A stretch of DNA of 8,682 bases from Filomicrobium sp. (GCA_021775655.1 JAJFHK010000398.1:1-8682); one strand, 5' to 3'. Shown: positions 1 through 6,435, counted from the stretch's first letter. Notes: a model not told the origin generated them from the letters alone. Numbers and translations: made by a program.

Positions 1-1382
1 AATACAGCAACGACGAGGCCCTGCATAAATTCAACTTGTGGATCGAAAGCGGCGAAGTCCTTGTCGATGCCGATGAGATAGCGGCATGGGCGCACGAGCA
101 CCCCCAGCCCTTCAAGCGCGACAATTATCTTGGGCTATACGCGGATACCAGCCACGGCACGCCTGAAGAACCGCACAACGCGCTCATTCAGCGCTACGCC
201 CGCCAGGGTCTTTCCAAATCCGGTCACCATGGCGTGGTGGATGCTATGGGCGTGCCGGCTAGCGACCTGCCGAGCTGGGATGACATACAAATTCTAACTG
301 CTCAGTTGCACCAGCCGCCGTTACTCGACGACGACGAAGTCGGCACAGAAATTGTCATCGGGCCGAACGCGCAGAAACCATTGCGGCTCGACATTCCTCT
401 ATTCGTGTCTGACATGAGCTTCGGGGCTCTGTCGGCACCGGCCAAGATCGCCCTTGCTCGCGGTGCTGAACTCGCCGGCACGGGTATCTGCTCTGGTGAA
501 GGCGGCATGTTGTCGGACGAGCAGGATGCCAATTCGCGCTACTTCTATGAACTGGCTTCAGCACGCTTCGGCTTTTCTTGGGACAAGCTGGCAAAGGTTC
601 AGGCATTTCATTTCAAGGGTGGTCAAGGCGCGAAGACCGGCACCGGCGGTCACCTACCCGGTGCCAAGGTAAAAGGAAAAATTGCCGAGGTCCGTGGTTT
701 GCAGGAAGGCCAGCCTGCCATTTCGCCTGCTCGTTTTCCGGATTGGACAAGCGTTGGTCAGGTCAAGAATTTTGCCGACGAAGTTCGCAGCAGGACAGGA
801 GGTATCCCGATCGGATACAAACTCTCAGCCCAGCATATCGAGAAGGATATCGATGCCGCGCTTGAAGTTGGCGTCGACTACATCATCCTCGACGGGCGCG
901 GCGGTGGTACCGGCGCTGCACCAATCATATTTCGCGACAACATCTCAGTGCCGACGATCCCGGCTCTCGCCAGGGCGCGGCGCCATCTGGACCGTGCGGG
1001 GCGTTCAAACGTCTCGCTGGTCATCACCGGTGGACTTCGCAAACCAGCCGACTTCGTGAAGGCGCTCGCCTTGGGTGCGGATGCCATTGCGCTGTCAAAC
1101 TCGGCCATGCAGGCGATTGGCTGCATTGCGATGCGTGCCTGTCATACGAATAACTGCCCCGTTGGTATTGCTACGCAGAAGCCGCACCTTGTTAATCGGC
1201 TCGTCATCGAAAAATCTGCCCGGCAACTGTCGAATTTCTTCGAGGCGTCAGTTGAACTCATGCAGGTGATGGCTCGCGCCTGCGGCCACGATCATCTGGC
1301 CAAATTTTCAAGCAATGATCTCACGACCTGGAAGAAAGACATGGCGGATTTATCCGGGGTGGCCTACGGCGGCATGTCTTGA
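1..1382 (+). CDS. FMN-binding glutamate synthase family protein (GlxD/MgsC-like), 5'-truncated by the window edge
   Basis: This is a flavin/iron-sulfur protein related to the central FMN domain of glutamate synthase GltB, which carries out amination of 2-oxoglutarate. The reading frame is open from the first complete codon at position 3, so the TTG at 36 is only an apparent start: it has no ribosome-binding site and the residues before it look coding. Visible hallmarks are a Gly-rich segment near 620-665, a glycine-rich FMN phosphate-binding stretch near 893-925 (GRGGGTGAAP) and three cysteines at codons 1122, 1140 and 1155 with C-x5-C-x4-C spacing, inside CHTNNCPVGIATQ, which match the GltB 3Fe-4S ligands. 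There is no amidotransferase domain, and at about 450 residues it resembles the short GlxD/MgsC proteins, where MgsC is an N-methylglutamate synthase subunit. The exact substrate is an inference. It converges with the minus-strand gene ending at 1432. Confidence 0.88.
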   Translation, partial: YSNDEALHKFNLWIESGEVLVDADEIAAWAHEHPQPFKRDNYLGLYADTSHGTPEEPHNALIQRYARQGLSKSGHHGVVDAMGVPASDLPSWDDIQILTAQLHQPPLLDDDEVGTEIVIGPNAQKPLRLDIPLFVSDMSFGALSAPAKIALARGAELAGTGICSGEGGMLSDEQDANSRYFYELASARFGFSWDKLAKVQAFHFKGGQGAKTGTGGHLPGAKVKGKIAEVRGLQEGQPAISPARFPDWTSVGQVKNFADEVRSRTGGIPIGYKLSAQHIEKDIDAALEVGVDYIILDGRGGGTGAAPIIFRDNISVPTIPALARARRHLDRAGRSNVSLVITGGLRKPADFVKALALGADAIALSNSAMQAIGCIAMRACHTNNCPVGIATQKPHLVNRLVIEKSARQLSNFFEASVELMQVMARACGHDHLAKFSSNDLTTWKKDMADLSGVAYGGMS

Positions 1383-1431
1383 TGCCACGCGATTGATTAC
1401 CGGCTGAGCAATGGACGTTGGCACTTGGTAA

Positions 1432-1911
1432 CTATTGCCTGCACTTCTTTTCCAATTTCTCAAGAGCTTGGCGTGAACCAGCAAGGGCAAACGTGTGTGA
1501 GGGGACTTTTCCTTGCGGATCGCGGATGGTGATCGCCTTGCCGCTTTTCATCATTTCGACCGCTGTGTGGCCAATGGGCAGGTAGGCGGTAAATGCTCCG
1601 TCCAGGCCCTCGTAGGTAACAAAAACAGGGCGTTCTTTTTCATCGGTTTCAAATACAAGATCGCGCTGAAAATTGTTGAAGTCGCCGTCGATAACAGGTG
1701 CGTAGCGAATGTTCACACCAGGCGGAAAGCACCGAACCATGATTATCGTGCGGTTATCATCTTTGTTACAGACACTGGCAACCAGAGCGCGACCTTCTTC
1801 AAGCTCCTCGAGCGAGGCGTCCCAGGTTGTACAGTCACGGGCCATTGCAGGAGCTGTCGGGACAAGCGGCACGACGAGTAACGCGATGAAAAATGCAACT
1901 GCTCGGCGCAT
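1432..1911 (-). CDS. Small secreted four-cysteine protein, function unknown
   Basis: I do not recognise this protein with certainty. It is 159 residues from the ATG at 1911. The frame stays open to an upstream ATG at 1968, but 1911 is chosen because a perfect GGAGG lies 7 bases before it and because it places a textbook signal peptide at the very N-terminus: Arg-Arg, a hydrophobic core at about residues 4-18, and an AMA site giving cleavage near residue 24. The mature protein has cysteines at about 27, 48, 61 and 157, which could form two disulfides in the periplasm. The C-terminal third, with GKAITIRDPQG and a late segment of the type LAGSRQALEKLEKKC, vaguely recalls the IalB-like secreted proteins of rhizobia, but this is a weak impression. 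It is divergent from the HTH gene to its right and convergent with the glutamate-synthase-like gene. Confidence 0.72.
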   Translation of the reverse strand: MRRAVAFFIALLVVPLVPTAPAMARDCTTWDASLEELEEGRALVASVCNKDDNRTIIMVRCFPPGVNIRYAPVIDGDFNNFQRDLVFETDEKERPVFVTYEGLDGAFTAYLPIGHTAVEMMKSGKAITIRDPQGKVPSHTFALAGSRQALEKLEKKCRQ

Positions 1912-1918
1912 CGGAAGT

Positions 1919-1923
1919 CCTCC
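1919..1923 (-). promoter_or_regulatory. Ribosome-binding site deciding the start of the secreted protein
   Basis: On the minus strand the sequence reads GGAGG, then seven bases, then the ATG at 1911-1909. This is a near-ideal Shine-Dalgarno arrangement. It supports the signal-peptide start over the upstream in-frame ATG at 1968. Confidence 0.75.
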
Positions 1924-1998
1924 ATGGGCTAAAGTAGGATTTTGAACTACCCAGCAATAAGCAGACATACCCTCAAATTGGCAACTGCAGCAGCATCA

Positions 1999-2688
1999 AT
2001 GAGCCAAGCCTTAAGCCTTCCAGTCTTCACAGCCGAACGCTGTCCCGAACTCGCTGAGTTCTTGGAATCGTGTTGTGCTCAACAGCTTTCGTTTGAGGGA
2101 GACTGCCCCAACTACCATTCGTCTATGAATCACACACACCTGTGGGCACTTGAGTACTGGGCGGATCATCACGCCTGGATCGATCTCGATTACCGAGCGG
2201 CATTCGTGGATCATATTTTTGAGCGCTGGCGTGACCGGCTGAAGGGTCTGGATCCATATCGTGACGCTGGCTACCGATTCTATCTCTATGAGTGGATGGC
2301 ACCGACAATATCGGTAGTCGCCGAGACGCCGACCGGATTTCCCTACCCAGGCCAGCCGAAGTTTGTACGAACCCCACGCGATGTCATGGCGCCGTTCGTT
2401 GAACGGAGTTGGGCGAAAAACTTCGACTCCGAGCCCTGGCAGATCCCGCAGGATAGAATACTGGAGGTGATCGAGGCCAACGGCGGTTCGATCTCAAAGC
2501 CTTCGGCTGCGGCGCTTGGCTTGAAGGTTGGCGCCTTGCGTACCCTGATCGAGCAAATGGGGCTCGATGACCAGGTCAATACGATCCGTAAACGGTTCAA
2601 GCGCGCCCCCGCGCGCTTCCGGATCGAGCCGGAGCCTGAGTTTTCCTACCTTTGCTATGAGTTGCGGTTGCCGGTTGGTTACCGCTGA
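1999..2688 (+). CDS. Unrecognised protein with C-terminal Fis-like helix-turn-helix
   Basis: No family is recognised for the whole protein. The ATG at 1999 gives 229 residues. A TTG at 1942 would give 248 and another TTG lies at 1978, but none has a clear Shine-Dalgarno sequence, and 1942 would leave only 30 bases to the divergent gene. The central part is rich in aromatic and acidic residues (WADHHAWIDLDYR; YRFYLYEWMAPTISVVAET) and looks like a compact alpha/beta domain; no membrane segment or signal peptide is seen. About nt 2452-2565 encode a segment beginning DRILEVIEANGGSISKPSAA and continuing through LGLKVGALRTLIEQMGL, which fits the Fis/NtrC-type HTH pattern (helix, GG turn, Ala-Ala-x-LG, recognition-like helix). 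The basic patch IRKRFKRAPARFR follows. DNA or RNA binding is an inference from that motif. It precedes the dyad-rich gap before lpxD. Confidence 0.7.
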   Translation: MSQALSLPVFTAERCPELAEFLESCCAQQLSFEGDCPNYHSSMNHTHLWALEYWADHHAWIDLDYRAAFVDHIFERWRDRLKGLDPYRDAGYRFYLYEWMAPTISVVAETPTGFPYPGQPKFVRTPRDVMAPFVERSWAKNFDSEPWQIPQDRILEVIEANGGSISKPSAAALGLKVGALRTLIEQMGLDDQVNTIRKRFKRAPARFRIEPEPEFSYLCYELRLPVGYR

Positions 2689-2720
2689 CAGTTGTAGTAG
2701 GGTGAGCACTGTGCAAACGA

Positions 2721-2737
2721 ACCGCCATTTCGGCGGT
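2721..2737 (+). terminator. Short GC-rich hairpin after the HTH gene, possible terminator
   Basis: ACCGCC (2721-2726) and GGCGGT (2732-2737) form a perfect six-base stem with a five-base loop, 32 bases after the stop codon at 2688. No T-run follows, so it is not a classical intrinsic terminator. It may act as a weak terminator or a 3'-end stabilising hairpin. Confidence 0.3.
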
Positions 2738-2767
2738 CGTCGGTAAACCTGCATTCCTGCATATAAA

Positions 2768-2788
2768 TTCAACGCGCTTAACGTTGAA
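2768..2788. repeat. Seven-base perfect inverted repeat upstream of lpxD
   Basis: TTCAACG (2768-2774) and CGTTGAA (2782-2788) are exact reverse complements separated by seven bases. The spacing and AT-rich flanks would suit a protein-binding dyad (operator) or a short hairpin. It lies about 205 bases before the lpxD start, in a gap with no supported gene. No regulator can be assigned from the sequence. Confidence 0.4.
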
Positions 2789-2981
2789 GATGCCTGTTCA
2801 CGGGCGGAGACGACAAAGGTGTGTCGGTCGCGGGCAAGCAATGCTAAGGTCGCACCGGCGATCGAAGCTGCGTGTGCCGATCGCTCCTGCATACCCAGCA
2901 CCGCAAAAAAAACCCGGAACATGTGCAAGCGCCGGCCGCTGCGATGCGGTTGCTTGGCGCTGTGAGGACCGGTCGGAGCTG

Positions 2982-2987
2982 AAGGAG
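2982..2987 (+). promoter_or_regulatory. lpxD ribosome-binding site
   Basis: AAGGAG lies five bases before the ATG at 2993, a strong Shine-Dalgarno match that fixes the lpxD start. Confidence 0.75.
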
Positions 2988-2992
2988 CATTC

Positions 2993-4042
2993 ATGCCCCA
3001 TCCGGGCTTTTTCGAACGATCGGGTCCCTATTCGGTTGCGCATCTGGCAAATTTGGTGGGCGCTACGCTGGGTAGTGACCACGACGACGCACGCGAAATC
3101 AGCAATGTCAGCACACTCAAGGACGCTGGCGAAACCGATCTGACATTCTTCGCCAACCGGCGCTATGCCACCCAGCTCGGCAACACCGATGCCGGCGCCT
3201 GCCTACTGGCCAAGCGAGACGCAAAGCGGGCGCCACAACGTTTGCCGACGCTGGCCGTCGACGATCCCTATCTCGCCTTCGCCAAGGTCATCGGACTTTA
3301 TTACCCTGGTGCGCTGCGCAGCCGTTCGGCTCACAGCGAAGCCACGGACTGTGGTCAGCTCGTTCACCCCAGTGCCAGGATTGCAGAAGGCGTCGTCATT
3401 GAACCAGGGGCGGTCGTCGGCCGGGAAGCGTCTATCGACGCAGGCACGATCGTTGCTGCCGGCGCAGTGGTCGGATACCGGACTGTGCTTGGTAAGGACT
3501 GCTATATCGGTAGCGACGCGGTGGTCACGCACTCCATCGTCGGCGACGGCACCATCATCCACCCTGGTGCACGAATCGGCCAGGATGGATTTGGCTTCGC
3601 AATGAGCTCAAAAGGGCATGCGAAAATCCCGCAAATCGGGTCCGTGATTATCGGCGATAATGTTGAGATCGGTGCCAATTCGACGATTGATCGCGGGGCG
3701 TTGTCGAACACGATGATCGGCGATGGCACCAAGATCGATAACCTCGTGCAAATCGCACACAATGTCATCATTGGCCGCCATTGCGTGATCGTCGCGCAAA
3801 GCGGCATCGCGGGCTCCGCCGAACTCGGTGACTTCGTCGTGATGGGTGCGCACTCAGGTGTGATCGGTCACGTGAAGATTGGAGACGGCGCGCAGATCGC
3901 CGGGATGGGGCACGTCAAGGACGACGTTCCGGCCGGTGCAAGGATGGGCGGAACGCCAGCGCGACCGTTCCGTGAGTGGGCGCGTGAGATCGCAGCTGTT
4001 CGCGCGCTCGGCAGGCGATTCAGAAAATCCGATGATGACTAA
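2993..4042 (+). CDS. lpxD: UDP-3-O-(3-hydroxyacyl)glucosamine N-acyltransferase LpxD
   Basis: LpxD transfers a 3-hydroxyacyl chain from acyl-ACP to the 2-amino group of UDP-3-O-acylglucosamine, the third step of lipid A synthesis, in the cytoplasm as a homotrimer. The 349 residues match the family length. Residues about 8-100 form the N-terminal uridine-binding LpxD domain (TDLTFFANRRY is typical). From about residue 120 to 315 run left-handed beta-helix hexapeptide repeats, including GARIGQDGFGFA, IPQIGSVIIGDNVEIGAN, TIDRGAL and DNLVQIAHNV; the His of that last motif, about residue 256, is the expected catalytic base. The end has the usual GGTPARPFREW and a C-terminal helix. The start has a strong ribosome-binding site. 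Unusually, fabZ, lpxA, lpxB and bamA are not adjacent: an HTH gene precedes and a zinc-ribbon gene follows. It could be the only lpxD or a second copy. Confidence 0.95.
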   Translation: MPHPGFFERSGPYSVAHLANLVGATLGSDHDDAREISNVSTLKDAGETDLTFFANRRYATQLGNTDAGACLLAKRDAKRAPQRLPTLAVDDPYLAFAKVIGLYYPGALRSRSAHSEATDCGQLVHPSARIAEGVVIEPGAVVGREASIDAGTIVAAGAVVGYRTVLGKDCYIGSDAVVTHSIVGDGTIIHPGARIGQDGFGFAMSSKGHAKIPQIGSVIIGDNVEIGANSTIDRGALSNTMIGDGTKIDNLVQIAHNVIIGRHCVIVAQSGIAGSAELGDFVVMGAHSGVIGHVKIGDGAQIAGMGHVKDDVPAGARMGGTPARPFREWAREIAAVRALGRRFRKSDDD

Positions 4043-4070
4043 GTCAACGGTTGGCTTCGCGCCGCTGATC

Positions 4071-4094
4071 AAAGGTTGGTGGAAGTAGACCTTT
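4071..4094 (+). terminator. Weak stem-loop downstream of lpxD
   Basis: AAAGGT (4071-4076) and ACCTTT (4089-4094) can pair around a twelve-base loop, with one further T after. The stem is short and has no proper T-run, so termination between lpxD and the next gene is only possible, not shown. Confidence 0.2.
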
Positions 4095-4142
4095 TCGCGC
4101 CGGCCACGTTCTCCCGAATTTATCTCGCAACCGCGACAACGA

Positions 4143-4553
4143 ATGGCGCAAGCCAGAAAGCACCTTATGAGTGACCTCCCTGCCGTTACGAAGAACGCAC
4201 GCGGTAACAAGCGCAAATGCCTGTCTTGCGAGTTGCCGTTCTACGATCTGGGAAAATCCCCGATCGTTTGTCCAAACTGCTCTGAAATATTCGTGCCCGT
4301 CGTCGCAGAGGTACCGCGCCCGAGCGAGCCCAAACCGGTTTCCAATGTGCGTCGTGCACCGTGGTCGCAGAAGAAAGAGAAGCCGGAGACGGATGCCAAG
4401 GATGAGGAGAATGACGAGGCGGATGAAGTCGCCGATATCGAAGATGTTGATGACGACGACGACGTAAAAGCTGATGACGATACGCTTCTTGATCCGGAAG
4501 CCGAGATCGATGATGCAGAGGTCGTGGTCGCACCGAAGAGTGATGATGACTAG
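4143..4553 (+). CDS. TIGR02300 (FYDLN-acid) family zinc-ribbon protein with acidic tail
   Basis: The family is named for an FYDLN motif and an acidic tail; its function is not known. Here residues 20-46 hold RGNKRKCLSC and IVCPNC, giving cysteines at about 26, 29, 43 and 46, a pattern for one structural zinc. The family motif is present as FYDLGK, with Gly in place of the usual Asn. From about residue 80 to the end the chain is low-complexity and strongly acidic, including five consecutive Asp, and is probably disordered. The 136 residues are counted from the ATG at 4143; an ATG at 4167 (128 residues) is equally possible, and neither has a good ribosome-binding site. It lies 100 bases downstream of lpxD on the same strand and converges with the EVE gene. 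Homologues are often near aroA-cmk-rpsA; that context is absent here. Confidence 0.85.
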   Translation: MAQARKHLMSDLPAVTKNARGNKRKCLSCELPFYDLGKSPIVCPNCSEIFVPVVAEVPRPSEPKPVSNVRRAPWSQKKEKPETDAKDEENDEADEVADIEDVDDDDDVKADDDTLLDPEAEIDDAEVVVAPKSDDD

Positions 4554-4576
4554 ATTCTGTTCAGCTTAAATGGACG

Positions 4577-4600
4577 TTCGGCTCTCAACCGCGGGCCGAA
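4577..4600. repeat. Inverted repeat in the convergent gap
   Basis: TTCGGC (4577-4582) and GCCGAA (4595-4600) pair around a twelve-base loop, just after the TIGR02300 gene. It is followed by an A-run rather than a T-run on the plus strand, so it is not a classical terminator for that gene. Confidence 0.3.
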
Positions 4601-4623
4601 AAAGACACGAGAGAAATTAAGGT

Positions 4624-4670
4624 AAGCTGCGCGACTCTGCTGGGATAGTGCAGCGAGCTTTGTGGTTTTT
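4624..4670 (+). terminator. Possible imperfect terminator in the convergent gap
   Basis: AAGCT (4624-4628) can pair with AGCTT (4656-4660) and, inside, CTGC (4637-4640) with GCAG (4650-4653). Five T follow at 4666-4670. The stem is interrupted and the T-run is five bases away from it, so this is a weak candidate for ending transcription of the zinc-ribbon gene. The rest of the 4554-4752 gap shows no gene or tRNA. Confidence 0.28.
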
Positions 4671-4752
4671 GCTGCCTCCACTTGCGCGACTTAATTTGCC
4701 GCCGCCGATCGCGAGCACTTGGAACTGTGTTGCCGTAAGCAATCTCGTTTTC

Positions 4753-5337
4753 TCATCGGCGCAACTTTTTCGGGTCGAGGCCGCCCATGCGGCAGACCTC
4801 TTCCCATTCGTTTGCTAGAACGGGCTGAACTGATAGGCGCATCGAAGTGACGAGCGACATTTTTTCCAGTTTCGGATTCGCCTTTACGTCGGTGAGCTTC
4901 ACTGGCTTTGGTAGTTCGCAGACCGCGCGCACGTCGACGCACTCCCAGCGCTCATCGTCGGTCGTCGAATCCGGGTGAACAAGCTTGCAGACTTCGCAGA
5001 TACCAACCACTTCGAGGCCGAGGTTGGAGTGATAAAAGAAGCCGAGTTCGCCCAGTTCCATCGCCCGCATATTGTTGCGCGCTAGGTAATTGCGAACTCC
5101 GTCCCACTCCTCGCCCTTCTTTCCTTTCTTCTTGAGGTCGTCAAAGGAAAACACGTCGGGTTCGGACTTGAACAGCCAGTAAGCGGGACGTGCGATCGTT
5201 GTGGCAGTTGGGGCTGCTTTTTTCTTACCAGGCGCATTTTTTGCTGTCGGTTTTTTCCCGGCTGACTTCTTTGCAACGGCATTCTTGGCTGCCGGCTTCT
5301 TCGAGGCAGACTTTTTGGCTGGCTTGGCTTTCGTCAT
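4753..5337 (-). CDS. EVE-domain protein with Lys/Ala-rich N-terminal tail
   Basis: The EVE domain is a PUA-like fold thought to bind modified bases in RNA or DNA. It occupies about residues 52-190 and is well conserved: YWLFKSEPDVFSFDDL, WDGVRNYLARNNMR, FFYHSN, VVGICEV, RLSVQPV and the final EWEEVCRMGG. The first 51 residues are an added basic tail with 15 Lys in the first 40 residues and two near-copies of a 15-residue unit (about 13-27 and 28-42, each starting KKP-x-AKNA), like histone H1 tails. No alternative start exists just before the domain, so the tail appears genuine. The ATG at 5337 is 36 bases after the gpsA stop, which suggests co-transcription; only a weak, distant GAGGG precedes it. 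The target nucleic acid is unknown, and the tail's role in nucleic-acid binding is inferred. Confidence 0.92.
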   Translation of the reverse strand: MTKAKPAKKSASKKPAAKNAVAKKSAGKKPTAKNAPGKKKAAPTATTIARPAYWLFKSEPDVFSFDDLKKKGKKGEEWDGVRNYLARNNMRAMELGELGFFYHSNLGLEVVGICEVCKLVHPDSTTDDERWECVDVRAVCELPKPVKLTDVKANPKLEKMSLVTSMRLSVQPVLANEWEEVCRMGGLDPKKLRR

Positions 5338-5373
5338 GTGATGCGCAATTCCCTCGCGTCCTGGCCCTCAACT

Positions 5374-6369
5374 TCAATCTTCGGCACGCTGCGGTCGGGT
5401 CATCAAACCCTCGATGGCATCGTCCACACTCAGCTTGTCTTCAACGATGGCGTGCACTGCCGCGCAGATTGGCAATTCGATGTTCTGATCGGCAGCAATT
5501 CGCATAACTGCAGCGGCGGTGAAAACTCCCTCGGTGACTGATCGCCGCTCGCCTATCACCTCCTTGATGTTGCGGCCCTGGCCCAGCGCGCGCCCAAGTG
5601 ACATGTTGCGCGACTGCGGGCTGGAACATGTGAGGATCAGATCACCCAAGCCAGACAATCCCATCAGTGTTTCGGGGCGGGCGCCTAACGCATCTCCCAG
5701 TCGGCGCAATTCTGCGAATCCCCTGGTTACAAGAGCCGCATGAGCGCTGGCACCAAGTTCTTTGCCGTCGACGATTCCAGCAGCAATTGCCAACACGTTC
5801 TTGACCGCGCCGCCCAGCTCAACGCCGATCGTATCTGATGACCAATAGATGCGCAGATTGCGATATCCAAGACCTTCGGCAAGAGCCCGGCCAGCGGATT
5901 CATCTTTGCAGGCAAGCGTTACGGCCGCGGGCAATCCACGGGCGACATCGGCGGCAAAACTTGGCCCGGAAAGGTCAGCATGGAGTGCATGAGGCAGTGC
6001 CTCGGCCACGACTTCGCCCATCAGTTGGCCGCTTGCCTGTTCGATACCCTTGGCGCAAACGACAACCGGGCGACCCTCGGGCACGTGTGAAGAGAGTTCA
6101 CCAGCGATCCCGCGCAAATGCTGAGCAGGCGGAACGAGAAGGATAACATCGCAAGCGGCGGCTTCTGCGAGTTTGCCTGTGGCCGTGACAGTTTTCTCCA
6201 GTGTAACACCGGGAAGAAACACGCGATTGAGATGGTGGTCGTTGATCTCACGTACGGTGTCGGGCTCATACGCCCACAGAATCACGTCGCGACCGGCAAG
6301 AGCTAAGGTCTGGGCCAGCGCCGTGCCCCAGGCGCCACCGCCGATCACACCAACGCTCGCAATTTTCAT
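5374..6369 (-). CDS. gpsA: NAD(P)-dependent glycerol-3-phosphate dehydrogenase
   Basis: GpsA reduces dihydroxyacetone phosphate to sn-glycerol 3-phosphate, the backbone of membrane phospholipids, in the cytoplasm. The 331 residues match the family. The N-terminal Rossmann fold shows VIGGGAWGTALA at residues 8-19. Further landmarks are CAKGIE (105-110), SGPSFAADVARGLP (134-147), the GGAVKNVLAIAAG segment with the expected catalytic Lys at 190, and GLSGLGDLILTCSS followed by SRN at 254-256, which line the substrate pocket. The ATG at 6369 begins exactly at the Rossmann fold; the upstream sequence is G-rich but not a clear Shine-Dalgarno. It sits 66 bases after tsaD and 36 bases before the EVE gene on the same strand, and no promoter is evident in either gap, so one transcript is likely. 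Confidence 0.97.
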   Translation of the reverse strand: MKIASVGVIGGGAWGTALAQTLALAGRDVILWAYEPDTVREINDHHLNRVFLPGVTLEKTVTATGKLAEAAACDVILLVPPAQHLRGIAGELSSHVPEGRPVVVCAKGIEQASGQLMGEVVAEALPHALHADLSGPSFAADVARGLPAAVTLACKDESAGRALAEGLGYRNLRIYWSSDTIGVELGGAVKNVLAIAAGIVDGKELGASAHAALVTRGFAELRRLGDALGARPETLMGLSGLGDLILTCSSPQSRNMSLGRALGQGRNIKEVIGERRSVTEGVFTAAAVMRIAADQNIELPICAAVHAIVEDKLSVDDAIEGLMTRPQRAED

Positions 6370-6435
6370 TTGCCCGACCCCCGTGCCGATATCTCATCGC
6401 GAACCTAATAGATTTCTAGTGCAGAATGAAAGTGC

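Larger units (their letters stand above)
2689..2992. other. 304-base non-coding gap before lpxD
   Basis: No convincing gene is seen here on either strand. The stretch holds the hairpin at 2721-2737, the dyad at 2768-2788, a wider inverted repeat GCGATCG (2858-2864) / CGATCGC (2878-2884) and a run of eight A at 2905-2912. It should contain the lpxD promoter, but I could not identify convincing -35 and -10 elements. Open frames that cross it have no ribosome-binding site and run into lpxD or the HTH gene in other frames. Confidence 0.6.

Noticed and set aside
36..38. TTG at 36 as the true start of the glutamate-synthase-like gene
   Set aside because: There is no ribosome-binding site, and the frame is open and coding-like back to the window edge, so the start is more likely outside.
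2905..2912. The A8 run as the T-tract of a minus-strand terminator
   Set aside because: No minus-strand gene is supported to its right, and no clear hairpin directly precedes it on that strand.
2494..2994. A 166-codon minus-strand open frame covering the gap before lpxD
   Set aside because: It has no ribosome-binding site, starts over the lpxD start codon and ends antisense inside the HTH gene. Its composition looks like a shadow of high-G+C coding sequence, with no recognisable domain.
2784..3143. A 119-codon plus-strand open frame running into lpxD in another frame
   Set aside because: It overlaps the well-supported lpxD start and ribosome-binding site, is Arg/Trp-rich as shadow frames are, and lacks its own ribosome-binding site.
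3980..4553. The identical KSDDD ends of LpxD and the zinc-ribbon protein as a sign of duplication
   Set aside because: Only five residues agree and the surrounding sequences and folds are unrelated. Coincidence is the simplest explanation.
4554..4752. A tRNA-Ala or other tRNA after the TIGR02300 gene
   Set aside because: I looked for the conserved D-loop and T-loop sequences and a cloverleaf. None is present on either strand.
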